A DNA stretch of 64,000 nt from Patiria pectinifera. Lineage: Eukaryota > Echinodermata > Asteroidea > Valvatida > Asterinidae. How positions within the stretch are numbered: the stretch's first letter is position 1; every line of letters starts with the position of its first letter. Both the position numbers and the translations under genes were made by a program. The notes under the pieces were generated by a model. The model ran no database searches, was not told the DNA's origin, and worked only from the letters and a program-made list of their open reading frames with translations. Positions 8,729 through 20,700 of the stretch are shown piece by piece. The stretch is from NCBI GenBank assembly GCA_029964075.1, contig CM057142.1, positions 31,250,392 through 31,314,391 on the forward strand, in the 5' to 3' direction.

Positions 8729-11700
8729 CTGGAAAAACACCAGGAGAAGAGGCAAGACAGTGGATTGTCACATATCTTTAAGATAAAATTCCATGAGCTG
8801 TGTGACCTCAGCTTTATGAACTTTTCATTTTATTTCATTTCATTTAATATATTGATTTTCTCAGGTAAATACAAAACAGCACAGTTTAAAAAGGAACATT
8901 ATGCACAATATTCACAGAAAAAAAAACACACATGAAAAATTGCCTTTAAAAAAAAAAAAACAATTAAAACTACAGACAAAACAGAAACAATACAAGCACA
9001 GCACCCCTGACGAATTGGCTAAAATCAGTTTCAGTCATGTTCCCTTCATCCAATAACAGTACTGAGTGATAACTTGTTTGTGCAAAAAGGAACCAGACTA
9101 TTCCAGCCTCGCTTTGGTTACATTGATTTGAATAGGAAAAAAATCAAATGTCTGCAACATGGTAATGGTCTATATCGTTGTCACGTGCCAAAGGCAAAGA
9201 CAACAACGTCCGTGTCAGACACGTGAAATGGCCAGCATTCTCATAGTTATGAAGTGCTTACATCTTATTGATGTATCTTATGAAGTCTGGATGCAGGATT
9301 CTAACATCTTGAGCGGCGGCTTTAAGCTTTGGTTCCTTGCCTCGCACGACGGAAGTGATGTATTTGTAGTCGTTGTCCCGACACGGCACGAATACGTAAA
9401 TTAATCCCTGAATGTTGTAAACGAAGGGAAACAAAGTCAGTTTTGAACTGAAGAATAAGGAGAAGCCCAATGAACGATTAAGATGATATAGGCCTACACA
9501 AGTGACAATGTTTCTGCTGATCCATGATTAAGAACGAACCCCTGCTCTCGATTATGGCTCTGCAAGTATAACCAACTTGCCGAAGATAAAAATCGCCAAG
9601 TATGGATGATAATGTTAAAATACTGAATACAACTGATCAGTGCAAGCCTATCAATATAAAACGGCCACAGCATCATTGCATGGATTCAACGCATTTGCAA
9701 AAAGAGAAATCCAATATGGCTGAACAGTGCTACAACCACTCCTACCTTATCATTTGGGACGTCCGTTGCATTGGTACCGCGTAGAGATCGGTCATAGAAA
9801 ATGTAATGTGTTGTGCGATTCCCAACATCCCTTTCATGGTTTCGTCTAATAGCCTTGTTGACACTGGATGCAATTGATACAATCAATACAGTTCATCAAA
9901 AACAAGAAGTTTTAAAAAAAATCAGCCAAAGTATTCTCTCGTGCTAAGAAGTGACCTAATAATCTAATCACTCACTGATCTTACCACTCCCTGATCCTGA
10001 CTAGAAAATCATTTTGACAGTTTTTCCATTGTAATTGTTTTCCTAGTCAAATTTTTACTGAGTTTCTTTTTTTAATTGCTAGGGAAACTTCAACTGACCA
10101 AGAGATGTCACTTCATTGTTTTCTATTCAGTCAGAATAGATGAATAACAAATGACAGCGAGAGAACAGTAACAAAGGAATTCCCTTTTCAAGCCGTAGAC
10201 CTTTATCATGCTGCCACTATTTCGGTCATGTTCACCGTATCCAATAACAGTATATTGAATGATTATTGTTTGTGCAAAAAGGAACCAGACTATTTCCCTT
10301 CCAGCCTCGCTTTGGTTACGTTGATTTGAATAGGGAAAATCAAGATGGCCGCAACATGATGATGGTCTATATAAGTAGGTTGTGAGTCACGGTCCTGCAC
10401 GGACTGGATGACCTGTGACTGCCTGGTACGCCAAAAGAACTTGTGTATACCATGCACAACTACAACATGTAAGGGCAAATTGACTCTTAAATAACAAGTG
10501 ATCCGCGGATCGCATGTGTTGCCTTTTTCCGAGGTCGATCCCTATATGTTTTATGTTCTAAAAAAGTGAAATTTTATGCATTGTCAATCAACGACCACAA
10601 ATGACCCCTATATAACATTTGACCTCCAATTTTTGAAGAGTTGTGATGAACCCCCACCCCAGGATCACTCCATCCAAGTGACATTGAAATTCGTCAAATT
10701 CTTTAGATAAGGAAACATTTGAAGCATATTTGAACAATGGCCTCTAATGACTCCTACATGACCTTTGACCTCAGTAACCCGATTAAGAATTGTGTCTTCC
10801 CACCCAAGGGTTACTGCATCTAGATGTAAAAGGGTGCCCCTTTTGACAAGTGATTTTTATTTAGTTTTTAAGTCTTACTCTATCAGACGTCAATATTTTT
10901 TTCCCTTTATTTTGGCTTGGAACACCACTGTCAATTTTCTTTTTCTTTTTCTATTTAAGTATTATCTTAGGTTATTCCCACGCCCGCAAGACTAAGAGAG
11001 ACCTTCTTCTTGAAAGTGGAGTGACCCCTGGACAGGAAGGTGCAGTGGTTTGGGTGGTGTGTTCCACCATGCTTTTTAGTGCTGTACCATCTACCATCAA
11101 TTCCAACTGCCCTGTCTCTTGTCTCTATTCTTCAGCTCGCCAGCAATTCCTGGATCTTTGATCCCCTACCCCCCCCCCCTTACATGAGTTTAATCAAAAT
11201 CCATGACTGCATGTACAATGTAAACTTTCAACACATTTATGAAAGAAAAATATCCCACATTAACCTTGCTACTCAATGAGCCTAATCATACGTTTTGTGG
11301 AATTCAGGCAAATGTCTAGGAAATGGGAACATGCATTCCCGAAACCTTTAACGTACATACGGGGCTACGAACATACAGTCATAATTTTGGACTGTTTAGT
11401 GTCTCCCAAAACTTCCGTCATACGACACAAAAATGCCAACCGGTTGCGAGTTGGACCGTTTTCCAGTCAAATCCAACAATTTAATATTTTCAGATTAAAT
11501 ATTTTCGGAAGTGTGGATGGGACCTTACCGGAAGACCATGTGATGGTTGTCAATCTCTGCACCTTTCCGGGATCCGTTGAGTATGCCGCCATTACCGACG
11601 ACTGCACAGGACAGACATTCAGGCCGGGGATGGTCGTTTGAAAATGCGAATATGGAATTTTTTGGTGGGAAGATTTTGAGCGTAGCAAGGTAATCTAATG

Positions 11701-14700
11701 GTACAAAAAAAAAGGAAGGAGACTATTTAACGTGTGGTTATGGTACATTTATACGACCTACAGGGAGATCTGAGTCATTTTCTAGGGGATTGGCATCACC
11801 TCTTATTTAAGTGGCAAGTTTGGTATTAGAAATGGTCAGCTTGGCATTAGAAAATTCATTTGTAGACGTTGCAGGAATACTCAAGATACATAATTTTGGC
11901 GCAAAATCTCCAGAATTGGGTACAAACTGAAAATACAGTCCTCGCGTCGGCAAGGTCGGGATGGAAAACCACGAGTTTTCATAAGAGCAAACCACAGCTC
12001 CTTGAAGTCAGGTTGACGGGTCTGGAATGACTGCCATGTGCAAACCTGGTGAATTTGAAGGCCCAATACCTACCTTTATACCGCAACTGATCCTTCCTGT
12101 ATTTGTAACCGAATGGCATGTAATACGGGCCCAGTCTTTTGAACTCGGACTCGTTTAAAAGTTTGCTGTTCATTAGCAAGTGAAGCTCTGGGTGGAATAT
12201 TGTACGGCCCCTCCTATTGTTGGACATTCTCCGCTGAATTGAGGTCGGGCATTTCTGTAAAACACAGTCCAGGGAAAGCAAAGTAAAGCCAATGAACCAA
12301 TAAAGAATACAGACAAATACTTTATCAAAGGGATGGACCACCATTTGCTATTTACCACTAGAAGTGAATGTAACAATATTCTGTGCAGTATTTTTCTTTC
12401 ATTTTTCATAGTGACAGTGAAGATTAAAAAAATAAAATAATGAAGGGGTAGAAACTGAAGCAAAGATATATCCCTAAAGCGAAACCCCCAAATGGAGAAT
12501 GGGTTTCATCAGAACATGTTGTATGCATAATGTTTGGTCATTAGGAGTCCCATCAAAATGAAAGAACCAGAAAGGGCTTTTGGATATAACTATTTAAATG
12601 GTATGCCCGACCCCACCCTAAAAAAAAAAAGACTACAGAATTCCCGCGAACATTATAAGTGGCACCAATTAAACAATGCATCGTGTACCAGTGATGTAGT
12701 GCCTTGATGCTGGGCCTTGGCCTTAAGGCTGCCTTAAGGCTGGATTTTAGGGCCTTGGCCTTGGCCTTGAGGCTTGAGGGCAAAAGCCTTGGCCTTGGCC
12801 TTGGCCTTGAGGGTTCAGGGCCTTGCAATTTTGAGTCAAGGCTCTTCAAGGCCCATAGATTTTTGCATTTTCCAGATAAATCTGTTCGAAATGTTGCTGT
12901 TACCATTTTAGTGCTAAAGATTTGCATGTATCTGTTTTAGATAATGCTGATATTTCTGACCATGTTGGGCCAGCAAATAAAAATTTCCCAAATCAGTTTC
13001 TTGGATCCCCCTTTTGTTACACTTGGGAGAATTTTTTGTCAATATAGAAGTAAATCATTATTTTGTGAAGTTAAACCATATTGAAGACCTGAACTTATAC
13101 TTTAAAGGGAATATACATCATTTGCTTTTGCTGTAATTTTCAGAAATGGATGGAATTGGGGGGTTAGAAATATATAGCAAATATAGTTACACTGACTTTT
13201 TTGAGGTGTTGGATTCGAAAATGCTATAAAAACCAAGAAAAACGATCATTTTCCTGTAGTCTGGTTCCCTGACTCCATATAAGAAGAAACAGAGCAGTTT
13301 ACATACATTGGGGAATTGTAAGGTCAGGGAACCAGTCTAGCTGGCTCGTACCCGTTCATAGGTTTGTAATCAATTGCAAACAAGTGCGATGGTCAATTGG
13401 GGCCAGTAAAGCCAGTTGTTTCCAATGCTGATCGGCCGATCAGCGTTGGAAATTGATACAAAAATACCACTTTTCTTGAAAATGACAGTATACCAGGTGC
13501 CATGATTTTACAGGATGCTTAACAATGTCATTCACTAGTTTTATTTTTTGATGTTTGCAAATGTTGTATTTTCCCTTTAATAGATACAGTGCAGTCATAA
13601 AATGGTGTAGGCCTATGCGAGCATGTTGATTTCAATTAAAGAAATGTTGTTCTTCGTAACGAGCAATTCGTGATGATAAGGGCGGATCCAGGGGGGCCTA
13701 AAGGGGCCATGCCCCCCCCCCAAAAAAAAACCACCCCGAAACCATTTTTTTTTTAATGTGACGTCGTAATAAAGGCAGGCAATGAGTACACCACCATCTT
13801 TTCCTCAAAAAACATCGGTTAAAATGGTCAGAAATTGCCTCAAATCGCACCACAGAGCATCTCGAATCCAAATTTTTTTCGGGGCCCTTAAGCGGGCCCC
13901 GAAGCCCAAGCCGTAATTTTTTGACCCACTTTTTTCGGGGGAACCAAAATTCCTTTGCCCCCCCCCCCCCAAAAAAATTGTGTTCTGGATCCGCCCTTGC
14001 GTGATGATGTGTCACTCATTTAGTTCTATATCAGTGGTCATTTCATAAAACAGGGCCTTGGCCTTGGCCTTGGCCTTGAGGGTTAAGCCTTGGCCTTGGC
14101 CTCGAGGCTTGAGGGTCAAAGCCTTGGCCTTGGCCTTGGCCTTGAGGGTCAAAGCCTTGGCCTTGGCCTTGGCCTTGAGGGTCAAAGCCTTTGCTCCAAC
14201 ACTGTCGTGTACGATGCATTTTGTACAACGCGGTCGCACGGTGCGCTATGGCCGCAAAAGTGACAGAGCTCTCCCGTGGCACCTGCACCAAGGTCGCAGG
14301 CAATTAAGCTTGCTTTGTCTCACCGATGGAACATAGCCTGGATTTTTCCTGAAGGCAAGCTCCCGCCCTTCTCCTCCTTTGAAGGAACAAAATCCCCCGG
14401 AGTCAGGGAAGGTTTCCCAGAAGAAACGATTTGTGTAATTGTCTGCAGCCCAGGGTCTGTTAACATGACCAAAAAACAATAAATATTATTGAGTTAATAA
14501 CAGGATCAGATAAGAGTTGGTTTTGCTGTACCCTGACGCCATTTCTAAAGTACCGAGTGCTGCAAGAGGAATAGTTAACAAGAATTGAGAAAACATGCTT
14601 TAGCTTGGCAGAACCTAAGACGTCATGACTGAGCTAATTACATTGATGACTTAACATATCGGGCCAAATAAAAAAAAAACATGTTTAGCGTCCCCGCCTA

Positions 14701-17700
14701 CTTCCTTTTTGGAGGACGCCTCCTTTTTTAAACCGAAAAAAAGAATAAAATTTCAACAGTGACATCATTTTGGCCTCTTTGTCTGTTGCATCTAGCCCAT
14801 ATAATTATAAAGCTGGTATGTAATTTCCCGAGTCCAATGGGGCCATTTAAAAACAAAACCTGGCGGCCATCTTGAAAAATATCCCAGTCGGCCGGTCATT
14901 TTGGAGGGGAAAAAAGGGGCCTCCCGCTTCCTTCTTTTTCAAAAAGGCAGGACGCTAAACATGTTTTTGTATTTGGCCTCCTAGACGCGAAATTATGACA
15001 ACAAAGAGGTTGTTAATATTGTGGCGGAAAGTTGACTTATTGCTGGTAGGTACATGTAATCCCAATGCATTTTTGTATTGCATGTAGCTAGCGCCCTTGT
15101 GTATGCGTGCGTGACGCTCTTATAGTGTGCGCCAGCCAGAGGCAGAGAAGTATATAGGTAATACTTGCGCTCTGTGATTTTGTGGTATTAAATGCATACG
15201 GCGCAGCTAGTACAAAGCCGTATAAGCTGCACGTAGGTTTATACGCTGCCCATGTTTCTGAATCGGAGTCGCGACTAAATAATCAAAGCTGCTGATGCCA
15301 GCTCATTTGCAAGTGCAGGCGTGGACGTGTGTAATGCTGATGCGGTTGCATATGCTGATGTGCCTGTGTAATGCTGATTCGCTTGTGTAATGATGATGCG
15401 TCTGTGTAATGCTGATATGATGCGGTTGTACATTACTGATGCGGTTGTATAAAGCTGATGCGCTTGTGTAATGCTAATGCGCATGTGTAATGCTGATACG
15501 GGCGCATGTGCATTATTGTTGTAGGCCTATATCGAATTGGTTACACTGTGGTGCATTGCTGGCATTGTTGTGCATTACTGAGGCTGCAGTAGGTTCTCTC
15601 CCCAATAATTAAGAACCCAGCTAATAAAACAGCCCCAAGTGAATCTCAATTACTTTACATTTATCGATTGTTGTGAAGTAAAGTATAATTGTAGTGCCTG
15701 CACCGACTTCGTTTATTGTGTAATTAATAGACAGTATTAACAATCATTCACAATCGAGGGTATATATTTCCTTCAAAACGGACCTGCACCCTTAGCCTTG
15801 AGGTCGCTCTGAGTGGTCTCTCGTTTAGGGAAGAGCCTTGGTTTGAGAAGATTGTCTCCACCCTAATAAGTGTCAGACTTGGTCCAAACAGACCTAGGTT
15901 GGCCCGGGGAGATTCCCGCCACAATTCCCAAAAGGCCGCTTTACATCGTTAAAGTTATTCAACAAAACAAATCCTTAAAGTCAAACATTTTGTAGTCTAC
16001 ATGCACATGCCTGTGTCGGTCTACCTCTCCGCTCCCCCATTGTATAAATGGTCCAGTCCATTGACCTTTGTGGTTAGATTAGGTGGGCGAAAAGGCATAC
16101 ATGGTCACAGGGTCAGTGCGCGCACACGAAGCTGCTCAGTTGTACACAGAGATTCATGGTCTCTACAAATGGCATATTCGCACATATAAAATGGTGAAGA
16201 ATCCATTAACTAATCCTGCACTTTCAGACCCAGATCCCTTCCAAAATCTAATCGACAAAAAGCATGCATAAGGTGGGGCTGAATACTTACTGAAGTGCAT
16301 AATTGGTCGGTGGTGTCGGTGTGACAGCTTGGTTGCAGGTCCAGCCAGTGCAATTGGGACCTCGCGTCGTCATGCTGTCGAAAAAATTAAAAAAGATAAA
16401 GTGTTCATAATTATAGGCTAAACATCACTGTTGTGAATTGCGTGCTTGATGCGGGGGGAGGGGGGGGTGCTGGTCAGTTTTAGGATATTTGGCTTGTAAG
16501 ACCCAGTTAATGCGGGGAGGCATTTGGATGTTACAGCCTGTTTATGTTATTATGGAGGAAAGAATGTTTTTAAGAGTGTGGACCGGTAAAGATATTACTT
16601 TTTTAAATAGTACCCAAAATGGTTTTGGTGAAGTTTCCTTGTGTACCTATCTGTACCTCTATCCGTACTAATAGGTATCTAGCACGGAACGGTACCTAAG
16701 CGAACGTTATGACCTAAAATATGACGTATCCTCCAAACAAAAGGCTCCCATTGTGACATGCTGAACAATACCCGTTTCACGCATATAATAGGCCTTCTTT
16801 CGGTGAGTGTCTTGCGATACAAAGTTGCCCGCGATAAGTACGGATTAAGGATCGGATTAAGGCGGTGAGTGACAGCCGAACCGCCCAGCGCACATTGTCC
16901 GCATGACAATCACTAGAGGGCCCCGGAATGCGGGAGTTTTAAAAGCGTATATTGAACATGTGAAATAGGAAATAACATTAACAATTAATTCTGCGCTGAC
17001 GTCGATAAGAACCTCGTTTTCGGAATTATAATAGGAATAGGTGTGGTTGGGAGTAGACTACCTTACGTACCCTAACTTGGCATCTGATTGGCTGTCCCGT
17101 ATATTGTGTACATTGCCGATAACAAAGGAAAAACGCAATGGGAGGGACTTGGTGGGCCTTAGACGCTGATGCGTGAAAATGAATGTACATTTGTACATGT
17201 ACATGTGGCTATGTAGACGTATATGTCCGGGATCAGGGGTTCGAACAACATTTTCCAACAACAGTACTTCGAATTCAGGTTGATTGTAAAAATGGATATG
17301 CGAAGGGTCAGGGGTGTGTTGGCTGCTTGTGCGAGTAGCCTTCCTCCGCCACTTGATTTAGGTTCTAAGACAGGAATTGTCGATATATTATCGGCACTAG
17401 ATGTTGGTATGCCAATGCCGAATGTGCCTCCACCTACGTTCTATGAACTCGTTTTTACGGGGCCTTTGAACAATTTCAACGGACGGGATGTCTACACGAC
17501 TCTGATTCGCCAACCGAAGTCCTTTTGGATGGAGACAGGGGAAACGGTGGAGTCATTTGGCAACCTTTTGGCGTTTGTCGGGACAGCATTGCAAGAGGAG
17601 GAAAGGGAAAATATTGAAGGGAGGAGGAGGAAAAGACTCCTCGATGCCAACAACCGACTGTTACTTACTCTGATATGGCTACGAAAGTACCAGGACTTTA

Positions 17701-20700
17701 ACTCTTTATCCGTACTCTTTGATGTCAGCGAATCGACCGCCCAAAGGATAACGAAGACAGTGACGGGAGTGCTATGGGATGCTTTGACGGGGGAAATACG
17801 GTGGCCGAACGAAGCCGTTTGGAACTCAATGCGGAACGTGTGGGCCACATTTCCGAATGGAGTTGGAACCATAGATGGGACGTCGCATGAAATATTCACA
17901 CCTGAAGATGACCAACACCTGTACTACAGTGGTCATCGTCATCGACACTGCCTTCAAACACAGATAATAGCTGATTCGAAGGGAAATATAAGATACCTGC
18001 ATGTAAGTAACATTTATTGCCGTTATCATAGCGCAAAATAAATGAAGAACACATTATTGGTTCACAACATAATTATTGACTTTTTTTTAACATAAATACC
18101 AATATAACAATGACTTTGGGAATACACACTGGATTGTATGACAATCACTATTTTGTATTACATCGTTAAAAAATACTAACACATCAGTTGTGCACTGTAA
18201 CTATACAAACGCCAAATAAAGGCAATTTATTCATCAGCTGTAGATTAATCACCACAAGCTAGGCGCGCAGGAATCATAAACATACATTAATTACACCTTA
18301 TTATAAATGAGGTTTTCTTTTTCTTCTTAGTCCGGTTTCCTTGGACACACGAACGATGCTGCACAGTATCGCCTCCTCCCTGAGATAGGCCACCAGCGTC
18401 GTCTTCATCTTCCGGAGGGAACATACTTGCTGGCTGACAGGATTTATCCCAATGAGGAGCCGCTCTTAACACCCTGGAAGGCAAATGAACTTCGTGGTGA
18501 GGAACGATACAGGAGGAAAATGTTTAACAAAGAACATGCATCTGCTCGAGTGGCTATTGAACACGCCATCCGACATTTAAAGACATACCGCATAATGCAG
18601 GGGCGATATAGAAATAACAGGGATTTGTTTTCGCAAATTGCTGATGTTTGCGTCTGCCTTGCGCAGCGCCATGTCAAATTCTATGGACAACTCCGTTAAC
18701 CCTTCAAGTCAACCTAGCGATACACACTGAGATTTAGTACAGAAAGAAAATTGTGAGGCTATTGTTTTACACTTGTACATGTGATAGGAGTACATACAAT
18801 GATTTTTACTTTAGTAATGATTCCTTTATTTTTGTTAAATCTGAGTTAACCTGTATCATTTTTTTTTTGTGGAAATTGCAAATAAATGAAATGAATACAG
18901 ACAAGCATCAGTTTAAAGGTGGAATAACGCCCACCCTTTATTGTTAGGCCTATATCATAATATAAACGCCAGTCACACTCTTGACGTGAAAAAGGTAAAA
19001 ACAAAGAAAGCAGTTAGATTCCACCATAATGGTTGTCGTCTCATTTTTGTTGTTTAATGACAATGCTGTTTCTAAATGTGCCATGTCCTCCTTTTTTGGC
19101 CTAAAATTAGGATTTTGATTTTATCAAACAATATTGACAATTTAACTCCTCATGCATCTTTACTTAAAAGCGAGGTTGCCATGAAGTGGCAAGCGACGTC
19201 TTTGTTCCTTACCTCTACAAATTCTCTTCGATAGCATCCAAAATCCTATCCACCCTTTCCATTCGGACCTGATGGGCATCTAGCATGTCCGAGAAACGTT
19301 CCTGGTTCCTCCTTGCAAGTGCCCAGAGAGGCTCTCTCCGCCGTGCCGGTGCATCTGGCTCAGGTTGTGGCTGTCTGTCTTCTGGTTCATGTCCTATGTC
19401 GTCTTCATCAACTTCATCCATGTTTTCATCACCAGGGGGTACAATGGGTGGGGGGGGGGGTACAATCGGTGGGGGCGGGGGTACTTCCGCGACAGCGTTT
19501 AGCCGGTCCATTTCTTCTTGTCTGGCCCTCCATGGAGCAACAGGCCCAGCATGCCGCATCTCTTGCTCTCGTTCTTCCACTGCACTGGAAATCAATGGTG
19601 TACATTATGTACATAATTTTCATGGGCTTAACGCATGTACATGGATTTTGTAGCCTGAATTACTGGATTTTGGAATCATTTACGCTTAATTTAAGTTAAT
19701 GGAGAAACATCCTAAATTTGTTTTTTTTTTAAGATACCTTGAGATTCCCTAGATACTTTGTTAATGGCAAATTCCTTGATTTTGTTTCTAACTTACTCTT
19801 GTAATTCCCTTTGGACGTAATCCCGGATCCTCCTTCGTAGGGCTGCATGAGTCCTGCCTCCTTCGTACACCTCCCGTATATTGGCGGGAATGTGGCGCCG
19901 CACGTACGCTAAAATTCTCACGTAGTTGTTGCGGTGTATATTCCACCCATCTCTAATCACGGCTTTCTCCTCCTCAGTCATGACACGACGCCCGCGATGT
20001 TCTCTCTCAGCCATTTTCTGATTGCCTCCTACCACGTACATAATAATCCGCCCAACCTATTCTTATTGCATTGAACGGAGGTTGTTATCGACGCCAGCAC
20101 AGAATTAATTGTTAATGTTATTTCCTATTTCACATGTTCAATATACGCTTTTAAAACTCCCGCATTCCGGGGCCCTCTAGTGATTGTCAAGCGGACAATG
20201 TGCGCTGGGCAGCTGTCACTCACCGCCTTAATCCGATCCTTAATCCGTACTTATCGCGGGCAACTTTGTATCGCAAGACACTCACCGAAAGAAGGCCTAT
20301 TATATGCGTGAAACGGGTATTGATCAGCATGTCACAATGGGAGCCTTTTGTTTGGAGGATACGTCATATTTTAGGTCATAACGTTCGCTTAGGTACCGTT
20401 CCGTGCTAGATACCTAATGAAACAACTCGAAACAACTGAGATAATATTTTGAGCATGTTTATTACTTCAATATTGTTATTTCTGCAGCTGAATAATAGGC
20501 TACAACAACCATTAACCAACTAAACATATTTGTATGTCAATTTACGATATGGGTGTCGTTGTTTGTTATTCTCTTTTGTTAAATATTTCGGGGGGAAAAG
20601 GAAAATCTTGAACTGATTCTTGAACTGATGGAGCTTGTAAACAATCCGACTAATTAACCGCCCTAGTCTTTTGCACTTCACAATCCTTCAAGTTTTACAA

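Larger units (their letters stand above)
16673..20415 (+). mobile_element. PIF/Harbinger DNA transposon, apparently complete
   Basis: 3743 bp with terminal inverted repeats of about 370 bp (16673-17040 and 20049-20415). Both ends read AGGTATCTAGCACGG outward-in. The 3 bp on either side are AAT (16670-16672 and 20416-20418), a 3-bp duplication as expected for the superfamily, although not the usual TWA. It carries a two-exon DDE transposase on the plus strand and a convergent two-exon Myb/SANT-like gene on the minus strand, the standard Harbinger pair. Both frames are open and spliced correctly. It sits in intron 1 of the sialyltransferase gene. Confidence 0.92.

Noticed and set aside
11276-11641. 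121-codon frame on the plus strand
   Set aside because: It overlaps sialyltransferase exon 5 on the opposite strand, which carries the clear sialylmotif L; this frame is its shadow.
15275-15505. CRISPR-like array
   Set aside because: The ~21-bp units are contiguous and imperfect with no unique spacers; it is a minisatellite in eukaryotic DNA.
17492-17899. 135-codon frame on the minus strand
   Set aside because: Shadow of transposase exon 1, whose catalytic motif lies on the other strand.
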